Below are positions 36,429 to 46,158 of a DNA stretch of 51,345 nt, piece by piece (positions within the stretch are counted from its first letter, which is position 1; each line of letters begins with the position of its first letter). The position numbers and the translations under genes are program-made. This DNA comes from Candidatus Epulonipiscium sp. (GTDB lineage Bacteria; Bacillota; Clostridia; Lachnospirales; Defluviitaleaceae). The notes beneath the pieces are model-generated. The model searched no databases, was not told where the DNA came from, and saw only the letters and a list, made by a program, of their open reading frames with translations. The stretch lies in the NCBI GenBank assembly GCA_012521395.1, contig JAAYML010000054.1, positions 1 through 51,345 of the forward strand, written 5' to 3'.

Positions 36429-38243
36429 ATGTTTAAACGGATTTTCCTTACGATAACTGTTTTGATATTTTTTTTAATGGCAGATAAAAGCTATGGAGAA
36501 AGTACAAAAAGCATGTTATTAATCGTAACAGAAAGTAGTTGGGATGCGTTTTTGGCTTCTCCTTTTATTTCTTCTTTTATTCCGGAGAGTAGTGTTGGTT
36601 CAATGAATATCCGCACAAATCACCAAAACAAAATCATTGAATATTATGGAACCATCAATGCAGGAAGAAGATGGAGTTATTATGAGGTCAATGATATGGG
36701 GGCTGTAGATAAAGGATTGGGGGATTATCTGAACCAATCGGGTTTATCTACAGCTTTTTTTTCGGATAAGGATGAATTAATAAAAATCATTGAAAATCAA
36801 TATGGAATGACCAGTTATAGAACGAACGATTTCGAAAAATTATTTTCAGACGATAACAAAAAAATTTTAGAAACAGCAGATGTTATTTTAATTGATATGG
36901 ATTTATATTGCACTAAAGAAAACCAGGATTTTTTATTAGATTTTATTAAAAAAAGACATGTCCGTCTCTATGTTTTTTGCCCTTATCATGTGGAAAATAA
37001 ATTAACTCCTTTTTTATTTTATGATAGCAGAAAACCTTATCCAGGTTTAATTACATCAGCAACCACCAGAAGGCAAGGGATTATTACCAATTTAGATATA
37101 GCTCCTTCTATTCTGTCTTATTATGGTATTGATTGTAGTTCTATGGTTAGTAAAGGCATAGAAATACAATACATTCCGGATGCTTATAAGAAGTTAAATC
37201 ATCTATTAGAAAAAATTGAATTTTTAAATTATTATCGTTCAAATATAATCAAGATATATAATTTTTTTCTAATTTCTTTGTTAATTATTTATTTTTTTCT
37301 TGAAAAAAGGAATCATTATATGTTTAATATAATTTATGATGCTTTTATTATCTTTGCTTTATGGCTGCCTGTTTTATTTATGTTGACTTTTATCAGGAAT
37401 ATTTATTTTGTCTGTACTTTATGGCTTTTATTTTTTATTCTGGTCTATTGGATGCTAAATCATTTTTCATATGATATCGTTTTAAAATACAGTTCTTTGG
37501 CTATATTTATTATCTTAGTCCTGGATTCTCTTTTGGGTTCTCATTTACAGCAGCAATCTTTTTTATCTTATGATCCTGTTATAGGGGCACGTTTTTATGG
37601 TGTAGGGAATGAGTATGGAGGCATTATTATAGGAAGTCTATATTTATTACTCTATTTTGTTTCTAATTCTCCATATTTTGTGATAATTTCTCTTGCAGTT
37701 CAATTTTTTCTTGCTATAATATTAGGGATGCCTTTTTTTGGTGCTAATGTTGGCGCAACTCTTTCGCTTTTGACAGGAATGATTTCATTTTGTATCCATT
37801 ACAGCAAAAAGAAAATGAAATCTCCTTTATTCTATCTTACAATAACAGCCTTCGTTGTTTTTTGGATTTTTACAGATTTGTTCTTTGTGGAAGAAAAATC
37901 TCATTTGGGACAGATGGTTTTTCAAAGTATAAATGGGAACTTTAGAATCTTTACCCAAATGATTTGGAGAAAATTAATGATGAATTTGCAACTAATGAGG
38001 TATTCCTTATGGTCAAAATTATTAGCATTTTCCCTTTTTGCAGTAACGATTAAGTTTAATTTAAAGAATGATTTTTTAAAAAAAATGGCGTTTCCTTTTA
38101 TTGGAGCTATGGCAGGCGGAATATTGATGAATGACTCAGGAATTGTGTTAGGGGCAGCTATTTCCATATATTTTGTTTTCCCGTATTTGAGAAGCAATAG
38201 AAGAAATAATCAATCTGATCATAGAATGGAGTGTAGAAGTTGA
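36429..38243 (+). CDS. Uncharacterised alkaline-phosphatase-like polytopic membrane protein
   Basis: I cannot name a function. The 604-residue protein has a signal-like N-terminus (1-22), an extracytoplasmic domain of about 240 residues and about ten membrane segments from 270 on. The soluble domain ends with [20 protein letters not shown], resembling the metal-site region of alkaline-phosphatase superfamily enzymes. The membrane part has [26 protein letters not shown] and NDSGI, a set I recall from uncharacterised proteins of Actinobacteria and Firmicutes. AAGGAG overlaps the ireB stop, and the gene ends with a TTGA overlap into ruvX, so translation is coupled on both sides. A role in envelope polymer or phospholipid chemistry is possible but unproven. 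Confidence 0.8.
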   Translation: MFKRIFLTITVLIFFLMADKSYGESTKSMLLIVTESSWDAFLASPFISSFIPESSVGSMNIRTNHQNKIIEYYGTINAGRRWSYYEVNDMGAVDKGLGDYLNQSGLSTAFFSDKDELIKIIENQYGMTSYRTNDFEKLFSDDNKKILETADVILIDMDLYCTKENQDFLLDFIKKRHVRLYVFCPYHVENKLTPFLFYDSRKPYPGLITSATTRRQGIITNLDIAPSILSYYGIDCSSMVSKGIEIQYIPDAYKKLNHLLEKIEFLNYYRSNIIKIYNFFLISLLIIYFFLEKRNHYMFNIIYDAFIIFALWLPVLFMLTFIRNIYFVCTLWLLFFILVYWMLNHFSYDIVLKYSSLAIFIILVLDSLLGSHLQQQSFLSYDPVIGARFYGVGNEYGGIIIGSLYLLLYFVSNSPYFVIISLAVQFFLAIILGMPFFGANVGATLSLLTGMISFCIHYSKKKMKSPLFYLTITAFVVFWIFTDLFFVEEKSHLGQMVFQSINGNFRIFTQMIWRKLMMNLQLMRYSLWSKLLAFSLFAVTIKFNLKNDFLKKMAFPFIGAMAGGILMNDSGIVLGAAISIYFVFPYLRSNRRNNQSDHRMECRS

Positions 38244-38659
38244 GAATCATGGGAATAGACTATGGGGAAAAGACTATAGGGATTGCAGTGAGTGATGCTT
38301 TTGGCTGGACTGCCCAGGGGATTGAAACTATTAAAAGAAAAGAAGAAGATAATTTAAAAGAAAGTATTGAACGCATCAAGGCTTTGGTTCAGGAATACAA
38401 TGTGGAAAAAATCGTATTAGGGCTCCCCAAAAATATGAATAACAGCTTAGGTTTTAGGGCAGAAAAAACTTTAAAGTTTAAAGAAAAGCTGGAAAAGGTT
38501 CTTTCCATTCCCATTGTTTTATGGGATGAAAGACTAAGTACAAAAGCTGCAGAAAATATTTTATTGGAAGCAGATTTAAGCAGGAAAAAAAGAAAAGAAG
38601 TCATTGATAAAATGGCAGCAGTATATATTTTGCAAGGTTATTTGGATAGTTTAAGCTAA
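38240..38659 (+). CDS. ruvX: RuvX/YqgF Holliday-junction resolvase-like nuclease
   Basis: A 139-residue RNase H-fold protein. [16 protein letters not shown] near the N-terminus carries the first catalytic Asp, LGLPKN is the second block, and DERLST holds a further acidic pair. Family members act on 16S rRNA 5' end maturation and on Holliday junctions. The TTG at 38240 overlaps the previous stop as TTGA, with GGAG 8 bases upstream. The ATG at 38249 is an alternative. Confidence 0.93.
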   Translation: MRIMGIDYGEKTIGIAVSDAFGWTAQGIETIKRKEEDNLKESIERIKALVQEYNVEKIVLGLPKNMNNSLGFRAEKTLKFKEKLEKVLSIPIVLWDERLSTKAAENILLEADLSRKKRKEVIDKMAAVYILQGYLDSLS

Positions 38660-38675
38660 AAGGAGGAAAATGAGT

Positions 38676-38951
38676 ATGTCTGGAGAATTTAAAACGGTAT
38701 TTTTAACCGACGAAGAAACTGGTGAAGAAGTTGGTTTTGAAATCATCGATGTAGTCGAAGTAGATGGCAATAAATATTTATTGGTCGTTCTCATGGAAGA
38801 GGACGAAGCACAAGATCGGGCTTATATTTTAAAAGATATTAGTCAGGATGATAAAGAAGCAGTTTACAGATTAGTAGATGACGATGAAGAATTTAATAAA
38901 ATTGCTGTGTATTTTATGGAAGATAATAATGAATATGAAATAGAGATTTAA
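38676..38951 (+). CDS. DUF1292 family protein
   Basis: A 91-residue, strongly acidic protein of the DUF1292 (YrzB) family, recognised by the FLTDEETGEEVGFEIIDVVEV-type start, quoted only in part, and the EYEIEI end. Function is unknown. In Firmicutes it follows ireB and ruvX, as here. The ATG at 38676 is used because AGGAGG is 9 bases upstream; the ATG at 38670 is only 3 bases from it. Confidence 0.88.
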   Translation: MSGEFKTVFLTDEETGEEVGFEIIDVVEVDGNKYLLVVLMEEDEAQDRAYILKDISQDDKEAVYRLVDDDEEFNKIAVYFMEDNNEYEIEI

Positions 38952-38967
38952 TGAAATTGGATATCAA

Positions 38968-38996
38968 TTGACAAAAAGCGCTTTCTATTATATACT
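38968..38996 (+). promoter_or_regulatory. Promoter of the Fur-family gene
   Basis: TTGACA at 38968-38973, 17-base spacer, TATACT at 38991-38996, near consensus. Start expected near 39003, giving a leader of about 46 bases. I see no clear Fur box in it. Confidence 0.8.
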
Positions 38997-39048
38997 ACTG
39001 GTAATTATTATGAAACGGCAGATAGGATTAAAATTATGGAGGTATTCA

Positions 39049-39489
39049 ATGACCATAAAAGGAATGGATTTAAAAGAGTTTTTAAAAGAAAAAGGCTGTA
39101 AGTTAACAACACAAAGAAGGGCTGTTTTAGATGTATTAATGGAGCACAAAGGGAAACACTTGAGTACAGAGGAGATATATGAATATGTTAAAGAAAAATG
39201 TCCTGAAATAGGTCTTGCCACGGTGTACAGAACAGTTCAGTTGTTTGAGGAAATAAAAATCATAGACCGCTTAAATTTTGATGATGGTTGTAGTCGTTAT
39301 GAATTAATTATTGATAATGAGGAACATCATCATCATCATTTAATCTGTGAATCCTGCGGAAGAGTTATTGAGGTTGAAGAAGATTTACTGGAAGAATTGG
39401 AAGAAAGAATAGAAAGTAAGTATTATTTTAAAGTTAAAAATCATAAGGTTAAGTTTTATGGCTTGTGTCAAAAATGTGGTGCAGATTAA
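39049..39489 (+). CDS. Fur-family metal-dependent repressor
   Basis: A 146-residue Fur-superfamily regulator. The winged-helix recognition segment is GLATVYRTVQLFEE, followed by a histidine-rich metal site (HHHHH at about 94-98) and structural zinc cysteines in CESCG and CQKCG. Whether it senses iron (Fur), peroxide (PerR) or zinc (Zur) is not settled by these motifs. The ATG at 39049 follows TGGAGG. It has a near-consensus promoter of its own and is followed by the O-antigen-ligase-like gene. Confidence 0.92.
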   Translation: MTIKGMDLKEFLKEKGCKLTTQRRAVLDVLMEHKGKHLSTEEIYEYVKEKCPEIGLATVYRTVQLFEEIKIIDRLNFDDGCSRYELIIDNEEHHHHHLICESCGRVIEVEEDLLEELEERIESKYYFKVKNHKVKFYGLCQKCGAD

Positions 39490-39504
39490 TTTGGGGGGGT
39501 TGTG

Positions 39505-40875
39505 TTGGATAAAATCAAAATTTATGGAAAAGATATAGAAGATATAGAATTGATTATTCTATGTATTTTATCCAGCTTTTTTTTGCTTATATATGATGGT
39601 AAAAATTATTCCCCATTTGCCTGTAAGTCTCAAGTATTATATTTAGTAGCAATAATTTCAATTTTTCTTTTATTCCTTAAGTTTTTTGTAGAAAAGAGTA
39701 ACCGACTAAAAAATACAGCCCATATTCCTTTATTCATTTATGCAGCTTTAATTATAATATCAGCCTTGTTTTCTGAATATCCCCAAGTTGTATATAAAGG
39801 TCTTCCCGGAAGACTGGAAGGTGTGTATGCCCTCTTATCATATATTACGGTGTATTTTGCTGCTTATTATTTAATTAAGAAAGAAAAGATATATGTACTT
39901 ATTTATGTTTTATTGACTTTTACATCTATTGTAGCCCTGATAGGGGTACTGGAGTTTTATGGACTTAATCCCCTGGATCAAACCTATAAAGAGTTAAGAG
40001 TGGAGCATGAATATAAAATTGTAATTTATTCCACTATAGGTAATCAAAATTTTATTGGTTCTCTTATGTGTTTGACTCTAATGATTGGTATTATTTTGTT
40101 TGTTTCCAGTCAAAATAAATATCAAAAGATTTTTTTCTTTATAACTTCAGTTTTTCTTTATTCAGGACTGATTGTAAGCCGTACCAGGAGTGCCTGGACA
40201 GGTACCGTGCTTAGCCTTGTTATTTTTTTATTTTTCTTGATTAAAAAAAAATATATAAAAGAAGTTTGGAAAAAATTGATTTTTTTGTTTATGGTTTTTT
40301 TTATAATTACCTTTTTGATAGCAATCAGTTCAGAAGGCAGAATTGCTGGTAAATTTTTGGCGGTAGTAAGAGATATAAAAATGATTGAAGCTGATTCTAA
40401 GCAAATGGATTCTTTAGGAAGTGGTCGTTTTTATATCTGGAAAAATTCAATTCCACTTTTAACAGAATATTTTCCCTTTGGTTCAGGACCAGACACATTT
40501 CCCTTTGTTTTTCCTTCTAACTGGGAAGACAAGATGAGGATATTTGGAGATCCTTATGTCATCATCGATAAAGCACACAATGAATTTTTGCAAATTGGAG
40601 TTACAACAGGGATTCCCAGTCTTTTAGCATATTTATTTTTTATTGCTGTTATTATGTTAAAGAATCAGATAATAGTTTTTAAATTAGATTTCTTTAGTAC
40701 ATATGATCCTTTAATATTAGCCTCATTTATAGGATGTATTGCTTATTTAGTGCAAAGTTTTTTTAACATTTCAGTTGTGTCTGTAGCACCTGTTTATTGG
40801 ATGATACTTGGTATTAATCAAAATTTAGTATTGAAATATGTGGAATCTTCTTTTAAGGAGACATCATTTAGTTAG
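39505..40875 (+). CDS. O-antigen ligase/polymerase-like membrane protein
   Basis: A roughly 456-residue protein with about eleven membrane segments. The family signatures are GRLEGVYALL with a following hydrophobic helix, SRTRSAWTG, a GSGPDTF motif and KAHNEFLQIGVTTGIP (Wzy_C/RfaL type). In Gram-positive bacteria such proteins join glycans to other carriers, for example S-layer or cell-wall glycoproteins, but the acceptor is unknown here. The TTG at 39505 is preferred over GTG 39502, since the GGGGGGG run is 5 bases before it. No other glycan gene is adjacent, except the uncharacterised membrane protein about 1.3 kb upstream. Confidence 0.82.
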   Translation: MDKIKIYGKDIEDIELIILCILSSFFLLIYDGKNYSPFACKSQVLYLVAIISIFLLFLKFFVEKSNRLKNTAHIPLFIYAALIIISALFSEYPQVVYKGLPGRLEGVYALLSYITVYFAAYYLIKKEKIYVLIYVLLTFTSIVALIGVLEFYGLNPLDQTYKELRVEHEYKIVIYSTIGNQNFIGSLMCLTLMIGIILFVSSQNKYQKIFFFITSVFLYSGLIVSRTRSAWTGTVLSLVIFLFFLIKKKYIKEVWKKLIFLFMVFFIITFLIAISSEGRIAGKFLAVVRDIKMIEADSKQMDSLGSGRFYIWKNSIPLLTEYFPFGSGPDTFPFVFPSNWEDKMRIFGDPYVIIDKAHNEFLQIGVTTGIPSLLAYLFFIAVIMLKNQIIVFKLDFFSTYDPLILASFIGCIAYLVQSFFNISVVSVAPVYWMILGINQNLVLKYVESSFKETSFS

Positions 40876-40911
40876 CTTTAAAATTATTTTATGTTTACTG
40901 GAGGTGTAGTT

Positions 40912-42573
40912 TTGGCAACAAGAAAATCAAGTTTAAAAATAATCCCCCTGGGGGGTTTAGGTGAAATAGGTAAAAATATTACTGCTTTTGAATATGGCAA
41001 TAGCATTATTGTTGTAGATTGCGGCTTAGCTTTTCCGGAAGATGAGATGCTAGGAATTGATCTGGTGATACCAGATGTAAGTTATCTGAAAAAGAATGTA
41101 GAAAAAATTAAAGGAATTATCTTGACCCATGGTCATGAGGATCATATTGGAGCTTTACCTTATGTATTAAAGGAAATCAGTGTTCCTATTTATGGAACTC
41201 GTTTAACGATTGGTTTGGTAGAAAATAAACTTAAAGAACACAACATGTTAAAATCCATCGAAAGGCATTGTGTATCTGCCGGCGATACGATTGAACTGGG
41301 ACCATTTAAAGTGGAATTAATAAGAATTAATCATAGTATTGCAGATTCTGTAGCTTTAGCAATTCATACGCCTCTGGGTATCATAATTCATTCAGGGGAT
41401 TTTAAAGTTGATTATCACCCTATTAATGGTGAACCCATTGATCTTCAGCGTTTTGCTGTTTTAGGAAGCCGGGGCGTGCTGGCCCTTTTATCAGACAGTA
41501 CCAATGCTGAAAGAAAAGGCTATAATATGTCTGAGAGAACCGTAGGAAATGTTTTTGAAGATATTTTTTCAGAGGCAGTTCATCACCGTATTATGGTAGC
41601 GACTTTTGCTTCCAATGTGGATAGGGTTCAGCAAATTATTAATGCAGCGTATAAATATAAAAGAAAAGTGGTTTTTATTGGCCGAAGTATGATCAATGTT
41701 GTTAAGACAGCTGCAGAATTAGGCTATTTGGATATACCCAGAAACACTCTTATAGAATTAAGTGAAATTAATAAGTATAACGATGAAGAATTGGTTGTAA
41801 TTATGACTGGCAGTCAGGGGGAACCTATGGCAGCTTTATCCAGAATTGCTTCATCGGAACTCAGACAATTAGAATTAAAGCCAGGTGATAAAATTATTCT
41901 TAGTGCTTCCCCAATTCCAGGAAATGAAAAAACCATTTCAAAAGTTATCAATGAGTTATTCAGAAAAGGTGCAGATGTTATATACGAAGATGCCCATGTT
42001 TCGGGTCATGCTTTTCAGGAAGAATTAAAACTTTTATATAGCTTAGTAAAACCGAAATATTTTATACCAGTTCATGGCGAATATCGCCATTTAAAACATC
42101 ATGCTGAATTAGTAATGAATTTAGGAATGCCTAAGGAAAATATTTTTATTCTGTCCAATGGGGATGTGCTTGAATTTACAAAAAATACTTGTAAAATAAC
42201 TGGTACCGTTCCCTCTGGTCAGATCCTGGTCGATGGCTTAGGTGTAGGAGATGTGGGAAATATCGTACTTAGAGACAGAAAACATCTTTCGCAGGATGGT
42301 CTGTTGGTTGTAGTCATTACCTTAGACAGGGAAAGCAATAAGGTTATTGCTGGTCCCGACATTATTTCCAGAGGTTTTGTGTATGTAAGAGAATCTGAAA
42401 ACCTCATGGATGAAGCCAGAAATGTAGTAAAAAATTCCTTAACGGAATGTGAAGATAAGCAAATTACAGAATGGGCGCAAATGAAAAGTATTATTAAAGA
42501 TACCCTAAAAGAATTTTTATGGCAGAAGACCAAAAGAAGTCCTATGATTTTACCGATTATCGTTGAAGTATAA
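40912..42573 (+). CDS. rnj: Ribonuclease J
   Basis: A 553-residue MBL-fold ribonuclease with 5'-3' exo- and endonuclease activity, central to mRNA decay in Firmicutes without RNase E. HGHEDH (about residue 73) is the zinc motif, with GDFKVD and HGEYRHL as further metal and substrate blocks. The beta-CASP and C-terminal domains are present at normal length. The TTG at 40912 has GGAGGTG 7 bases upstream and gives the normal start MATRKSS. An RNase G homologue occurs 35 kb upstream, so both decay enzymes coexist. Confidence 0.96.
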   Translation: MATRKSSLKIIPLGGLGEIGKNITAFEYGNSIIVVDCGLAFPEDEMLGIDLVIPDVSYLKKNVEKIKGIILTHGHEDHIGALPYVLKEISVPIYGTRLTIGLVENKLKEHNMLKSIERHCVSAGDTIELGPFKVELIRINHSIADSVALAIHTPLGIIIHSGDFKVDYHPINGEPIDLQRFAVLGSRGVLALLSDSTNAERKGYNMSERTVGNVFEDIFSEAVHHRIMVATFASNVDRVQQIINAAYKYKRKVVFIGRSMINVVKTAAELGYLDIPRNTLIELSEINKYNDEELVVIMTGSQGEPMAALSRIASSELRQLELKPGDKIILSASPIPGNEKTISKVINELFRKGADVIYEDAHVSGHAFQEELKLLYSLVKPKYFIPVHGEYRHLKHHAELVMNLGMPKENIFILSNGDVLEFTKNTCKITGTVPSGQILVDGLGVGDVGNIVLRDRKHLSQDGLLVVVITLDRESNKVIAGPDIISRGFVYVRESENLMDEARNVVKNSLTECEDKQITEWAQMKSIIKDTLKEFLWQKTKRSPMILPIIVEV

Positions 42574-42588
42574 AAAAGGGGGACGGCA

Positions 42589-42933
42589 ATGAGTCTGGAT
42601 AATGAAATAAATTCCCTTATTCATGCCATACTGGAAAGCGAGCAATACAAAAATTATCAAAGAGCAATGATGAATTTGTCAAAAGATGAGGAATTGCTGA
42701 AGAAAGTTAATGCTTTTCGGAAACAGCGCTTATTTTTGGAATCCCAGGCAAAAGGAAATAATTATCCGCATCATGAATTAAAAGCTGTGCAGGAAAGCTA
42801 TTCTTCATTAATAATTTTTCCTCTTGCAGCTGATTTTTTAGAGGCGGAAAAAGCGTTAAGTCAGATGCTTTTAAAAATTTATAAAAATATTGCAGAAGCC
42901 TTAGACTTTAATTTAGATTTTTTAAATCAATAA
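42589..42933 (+). CDS. YlbF/YmcA family regulator
   Basis: A 114-residue, mostly helical protein of the YlbF/YmcA (DUF964) family. Bacillus members form a Y-complex that modulates RNase Y, competence, biofilm and sporulation. Here it lies just after rnj, so an RNA-decay role is attractive. It has a GGGGGACGG ribosome-rich lead before the ATG. A weak hairpin follows. Confidence 0.82.
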   Translation: MSLDNEINSLIHAILESEQYKNYQRAMMNLSKDEELLKKVNAFRKQRLFLESQAKGNNYPHHELKAVQESYSSLIIFPLAADFLEAEKALSQMLLKIYKNIAEALDFNLDFLNQ

Positions 42934-42947
42934 TGTTTATCTGTCAG

Positions 42948-42975
42948 GAGCCAGTTGTAAAAACTGGCTCTTATA
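42948..42975 (+). terminator. Weak terminator after the YlbF gene
   Basis: 8-bp stem 42948-42955 with 42963-42970 with a 7-base loop, followed by TTATAT, a poor T-run. Confidence 0.5.
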
Positions 42976-43030
42976 TAAAAAATATTAACTGACCTTGCTC
43001 CCTATTCAAATAATCAGAATAAGTTTTTGG

Positions 43031-43059
43031 TTGAATCTTGTATTAAATCTCTGTATAAT
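43031..43059 (+). promoter_or_regulatory. Promoter of mltG
   Basis: TTGAAT at 43031-43036, 17-base spacer, TATAAT at 43054-43059, 32 bases before the mltG start. Confidence 0.65.
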
Positions 43060-43091
43060 ATGAATAGATTTTAACAGAATAGGGTGAAAAA

Positions 43092-44156
43092 ATGAAAAAG
43101 ATTGCATTGAAGATGATAAAAGGCTTGTTTCAGTTAGGAATATTTTGTTTAATCGTCGTATTATGTTATTATGTTGGAAATAAAGCTTATAATTACGTAT
43201 ATCATATTGCTAACCAACCTTCAGAAAATGAAAGAAGTGTTAAAGAAGTCATAATAACGGTCGAAAAAGGAGCTACTACGAAAGAAATTGCTAAACTTTT
43301 AGAAGAAAATGGCCTAATCCGTAGCAGCTTATTATTTGAGTTAAAGAGCAGATATTATAAATATGATGGAAAATATAAAGAAGGCGAATTTGCTTTATCC
43401 ACGAACATGTCAGAAGAAGAAATTATGGAAATTCTTATGACAAAAGGTGCCCAGGCAGAAGGTGTCAGATTTACTATTCCAGAAGGGTATACGGTTCAAA
43501 AAATTGCTGAAACTTTAGAAGAACAAAAGATTTGTACAAAAGAAGAATTTATGAAAGCATTAAATGAAGCCAAATATGACTATAAGTTTTTAGATGGGAT
43601 ACCTGACAGAAGTAATAAATTTGAAGGCTATCTTTTTCCTGATACCTATGAAGTAAGAAAAGGTGCCGATGCGACGGAAATTGTAAGTAAAATGCTCAAC
43701 CGTTTCGATGAAATCGTTACGCCGGAATATTATAAGAGGGCTGCAGAGTTGGGTTATACTATGGATGAGATTATTATTATTGCTTCCATCATTGAACAGG
43801 AAGCTAAATTAGATGAAGAAAGACCTATTATTGCAGGTGTTATTTATAATCGTTTAAATTCCGATATCAATCTACAGATGTGTTCAACCGTAATGTATGC
43901 TTTAGGTAAAAGAAAAGAACACCTTTTATTAACGGATTTGGAGATTGATTCTCCTTATAATACTTATTTGTATGGTGGACTGCCTGTGGGTCCGATATGC
44001 AATCCAGGAGCAGCTTCCATAAGAGCAGCCCTGTATCCGGAAGAACATGACTATTTTTATTTCGTTTTAAAAGATGAAGAAACAGGTGAACATGTCTTTA
44101 CTTCTACTGGAGAAGAACATAATGCAGCAAAGAAAAAATATAATCAGAAATTTTAG
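43092..44156 (+). CDS. mltG: Endolytic peptidoglycan transglycosylase MltG
   Basis: A 354-residue membrane-anchored glycan-strand terminase. One membrane segment lies at about residues 13-30, a LysM-like region follows (about 50-140), and the catalytic YceG domain has the ASIIEQEA motif with catalytic Glu235, equivalent to E. coli Glu218. The GLPVGPICNPG block is also conserved. It sets the length of nascent strands. It stands ahead of trmR and trhP, the arrangement of yrrL-yrrM-yrrN/O in Bacillus. A perfect terminator follows. Confidence 0.95.
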   Translation: MKKIALKMIKGLFQLGIFCLIVVLCYYVGNKAYNYVYHIANQPSENERSVKEVIITVEKGATTKEIAKLLEENGLIRSSLLFELKSRYYKYDGKYKEGEFALSTNMSEEEIMEILMTKGAQAEGVRFTIPEGYTVQKIAETLEEQKICTKEEFMKALNEAKYDYKFLDGIPDRSNKFEGYLFPDTYEVRKGADATEIVSKMLNRFDEIVTPEYYKRAAELGYTMDEIIIIASIIEQEAKLDEERPIIAGVIYNRLNSDINLQMCSTVMYALGKRKEHLLLTDLEIDSPYNTYLYGGLPVGPICNPGAASIRAALYPEEHDYFYFVLKDEETGEHVFTSTGEEHNAAKKKYNQKF

Positions 44157-44164
44157 GGAAAGAT

Positions 44165-44204
44165 ATAAAGACGAAAGAAATTTCTTTCGTCTTTATAATT
44201 TTGA
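44165..44204 (+). terminator. Terminator after mltG
   Basis: Perfect 14-bp stem 44165-44178 with 44183-44196, 4-base loop, then AATTTT. Confidence 0.75.
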
Positions 44205-44233
44205 TTGTGACCAGTTTTATACAGGAGGTTAAT

Positions 44234-44905
44234 ATGAGTGATATAATTTATGATTACATTAATGATTATATAAGAGAAATTATACCTGACAGTTCAGGCC
44301 TTTTAGGTCAGATTGAAAGAGAGGCTGAAAAAACTGATTTACCCATTATATCTAAAGAAGTTGCCCGCATGATATCAGTTTTATTATCTATAAAAAAACC
44401 GCAAAAAATCTTAGAAATAGGGACAGCAGTGGGTTACTCAGCGATTTTAATGAGTCAGTATCTTCAGGAGGGTGGTCAGATTCTTACTATAGAAAGATAT
44501 GATGTGATGTATAATGCAGCAAAAGAAAATATTCAAAAAGCAGGACTTGAAAATACCATATACTTGATAGAAAAAGATGCTGAAGAAGTTTTGCCAAATT
44601 TAGAGGATTCTTTTGATGTGATTTTTTTAGATGCTGCAAAGGGGCAATACAATAATTTTCTTCCACATTGTCTGAGACTTTTAAAAGAAGATGGTTTACT
44701 GATTGCCGACAATGTTCTTCATAAGGGAACAGTGGCCAAGCTTAGATATGATGTACCAAGGAGGCAGAGGACCATTCATAAAAGAATGCGGAATTTTTTA
44801 TGGGAAATCATTCATAATGAAGATTTAGAAAGCTGCATACTTCCCATAGGAGATGGAGTGGCCCTGTGTCACAAAAAGACCAATAAAGCTGAATTGAAAG
44901 GATGA
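44234..44905 (+). CDS. trmR: tRNA 5-hydroxyuridine methyltransferase
   Basis: A 223-residue class I O-methyltransferase of the YrrM/TrmR group. The SAM site is EIGTAVGYSA near residue 58, and LDAAKGQY is the metal- and substrate-binding block. The Bacillus enzyme methylates ho5U to mo5U at tRNA wobble position 34. The ATG at 44234 has AGGAGG 7 bases upstream; a TTG 33 bases earlier lies in the terminator tail. It overlaps the next gene by 4 bases (ATGA), and that gene makes its substrate, which strengthens the call. Confidence 0.88.
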   Translation: MSDIIYDYINDYIREIIPDSSGLLGQIEREAEKTDLPIISKEVARMISVLLSIKKPQKILEIGTAVGYSAILMSQYLQEGGQILTIERYDVMYNAAKENIQKAGLENTIYLIEKDAEEVLPNLEDSFDVIFLDAAKGQYNNFLPHCLRLLKEDGLLIADNVLHKGTVAKLRYDVPRRQRTIHKRMRNFLWEIIHNEDLESCILPIGDGVALCHKKTNKAELKG

Positions 44906-46158
44906 AAAAGGTGACGGGAAAAAAAAGAAAGCCTGAATTGCTGGCTCCAGCAGGCAGTTTAGAAGTCTTAAAGACTGCTATTGATTACGGGGCAGATGCT
45001 GTTTATATAGGAGGTTATGAATATGGCTTAAGGGCGAAAGCGAAAAATTTTACTATGGAAGAAATGGCTGAAGGAATAACCTATGCCCATAAACATCAGG
45101 TAAAAGTGTATGTAACAGCAAATATTATTGCCCATAATCAAGACTTAATTGGCCTAGATAAGTATTTTAAAGAACTTGCCGCTATGGGTGCTGATGCTGT
45201 GATAGTAGCAGACCCAGGAGTACTTATGGTTTTAAAAGAAACAGTTCCGGATATGCCTGTTCATTTAAGCACTCAGGCAAATAACACAAATTATAAAGGC
45301 GTATTGTTTTGGTATAAACAAGGTGTTGAAAGAGTCGTTCTTGCCAGGGAATTGTCTTTGAAAGAAATCAGTGAAATAAGAAGTAAGCTGCCCTTAGATT
45401 TAACTCTGGAAGCTTTTGTTCACGGGGCAATGTGTATTTCCTATTCTGGCCGTTGCTTGTTAAGCAATTATATGACAGGAAGGGATGCCAATAAGGGGGA
45501 CTGTGCGCAGGCATGCCGCTGGCGCTATTATTTGGTCGAAGAAACCAGACCAGGGGAATATATGCCTGTTTATGAAAATGAAAGAGGTACTTTTATTTAC
45601 AATTCAAAAGATTTATGTATGATTGATGCTATCCCTCAATTAATTCAGGCAGGTATTGACAGTTTTAAAATTGAAGGCCGGATGAAAACTGCTTTTTATG
45701 TTGGTTCAGTGGTAAAGGCTTACAGGGAAGCCATTGATGACTATTTTGAGGATGAAAACTTATATCATTCTAAAATAAACTATTATTTAGAAGAAGTAAC
45801 AAAATTCAGTCACAGGGACTATACAAAGGGTTTTTATTTTGAAAAGCCTTCAGGCAGCGAACAAATTTACAGCCATAGCAGTTATATCAGAGGATACAGT
45901 TTTGCTGGCAGAGTCATGGATTATGATCCCGAAAGTCAAGTGGCTACGATTGAGCAAAGAACCAAATTTTCTGTTGGGGAAGAAATTGAATTCATGCCTT
46001 TTTCGAGTCCATCCTTTGCTCAACGAATTAGCCAGCTTTGGGATCAAGAAGGTAATGAAATCCATTCAGCACCGCACCCAAAGCAAATTGTAAAAATGAA
46101 AGTAATAAAGCCTGTTGAAAAGAATATATTAATAAGGAAGAAAGAAGAAGATTTTTAG
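44902..46158 (+). CDS. trhP: U32-family tRNA hydroxylase (TrhP-like)
   Basis: A 418-residue peptidase-U32 family protein. Most members studied are not peptidases but tRNA or ubiquinone hydroxylases with an Fe-S cluster. ELLAPAGSLE, the AFVHGAMCISYSGRC block and a GDCAQACRW block supply conserved cysteines. In Bacillus two such genes (yrrN, yrrO) make ho5U34 using prephenate; here a single gene next to trmR suggests one enzyme. The ATGA overlap with trmR implies tight coupling. Confidence 0.88.
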   Translation: MKKVTGKKRKPELLAPAGSLEVLKTAIDYGADAVYIGGYEYGLRAKAKNFTMEEMAEGITYAHKHQVKVYVTANIIAHNQDLIGLDKYFKELAAMGADAVIVADPGVLMVLKETVPDMPVHLSTQANNTNYKGVLFWYKQGVERVVLARELSLKEISEIRSKLPLDLTLEAFVHGAMCISYSGRCLLSNYMTGRDANKGDCAQACRWRYYLVEETRPGEYMPVYENERGTFIYNSKDLCMIDAIPQLIQAGIDSFKIEGRMKTAFYVGSVVKAYREAIDDYFEDENLYHSKINYYLEEVTKFSHRDYTKGFYFEKPSGSEQIYSHSSYIRGYSFAGRVMDYDPESQVATIEQRTKFSVGEEIEFMPFSSPSFAQRISQLWDQEGNEIHSAPHPKQIVKMKVIKPVEKNILIRKKEEDF

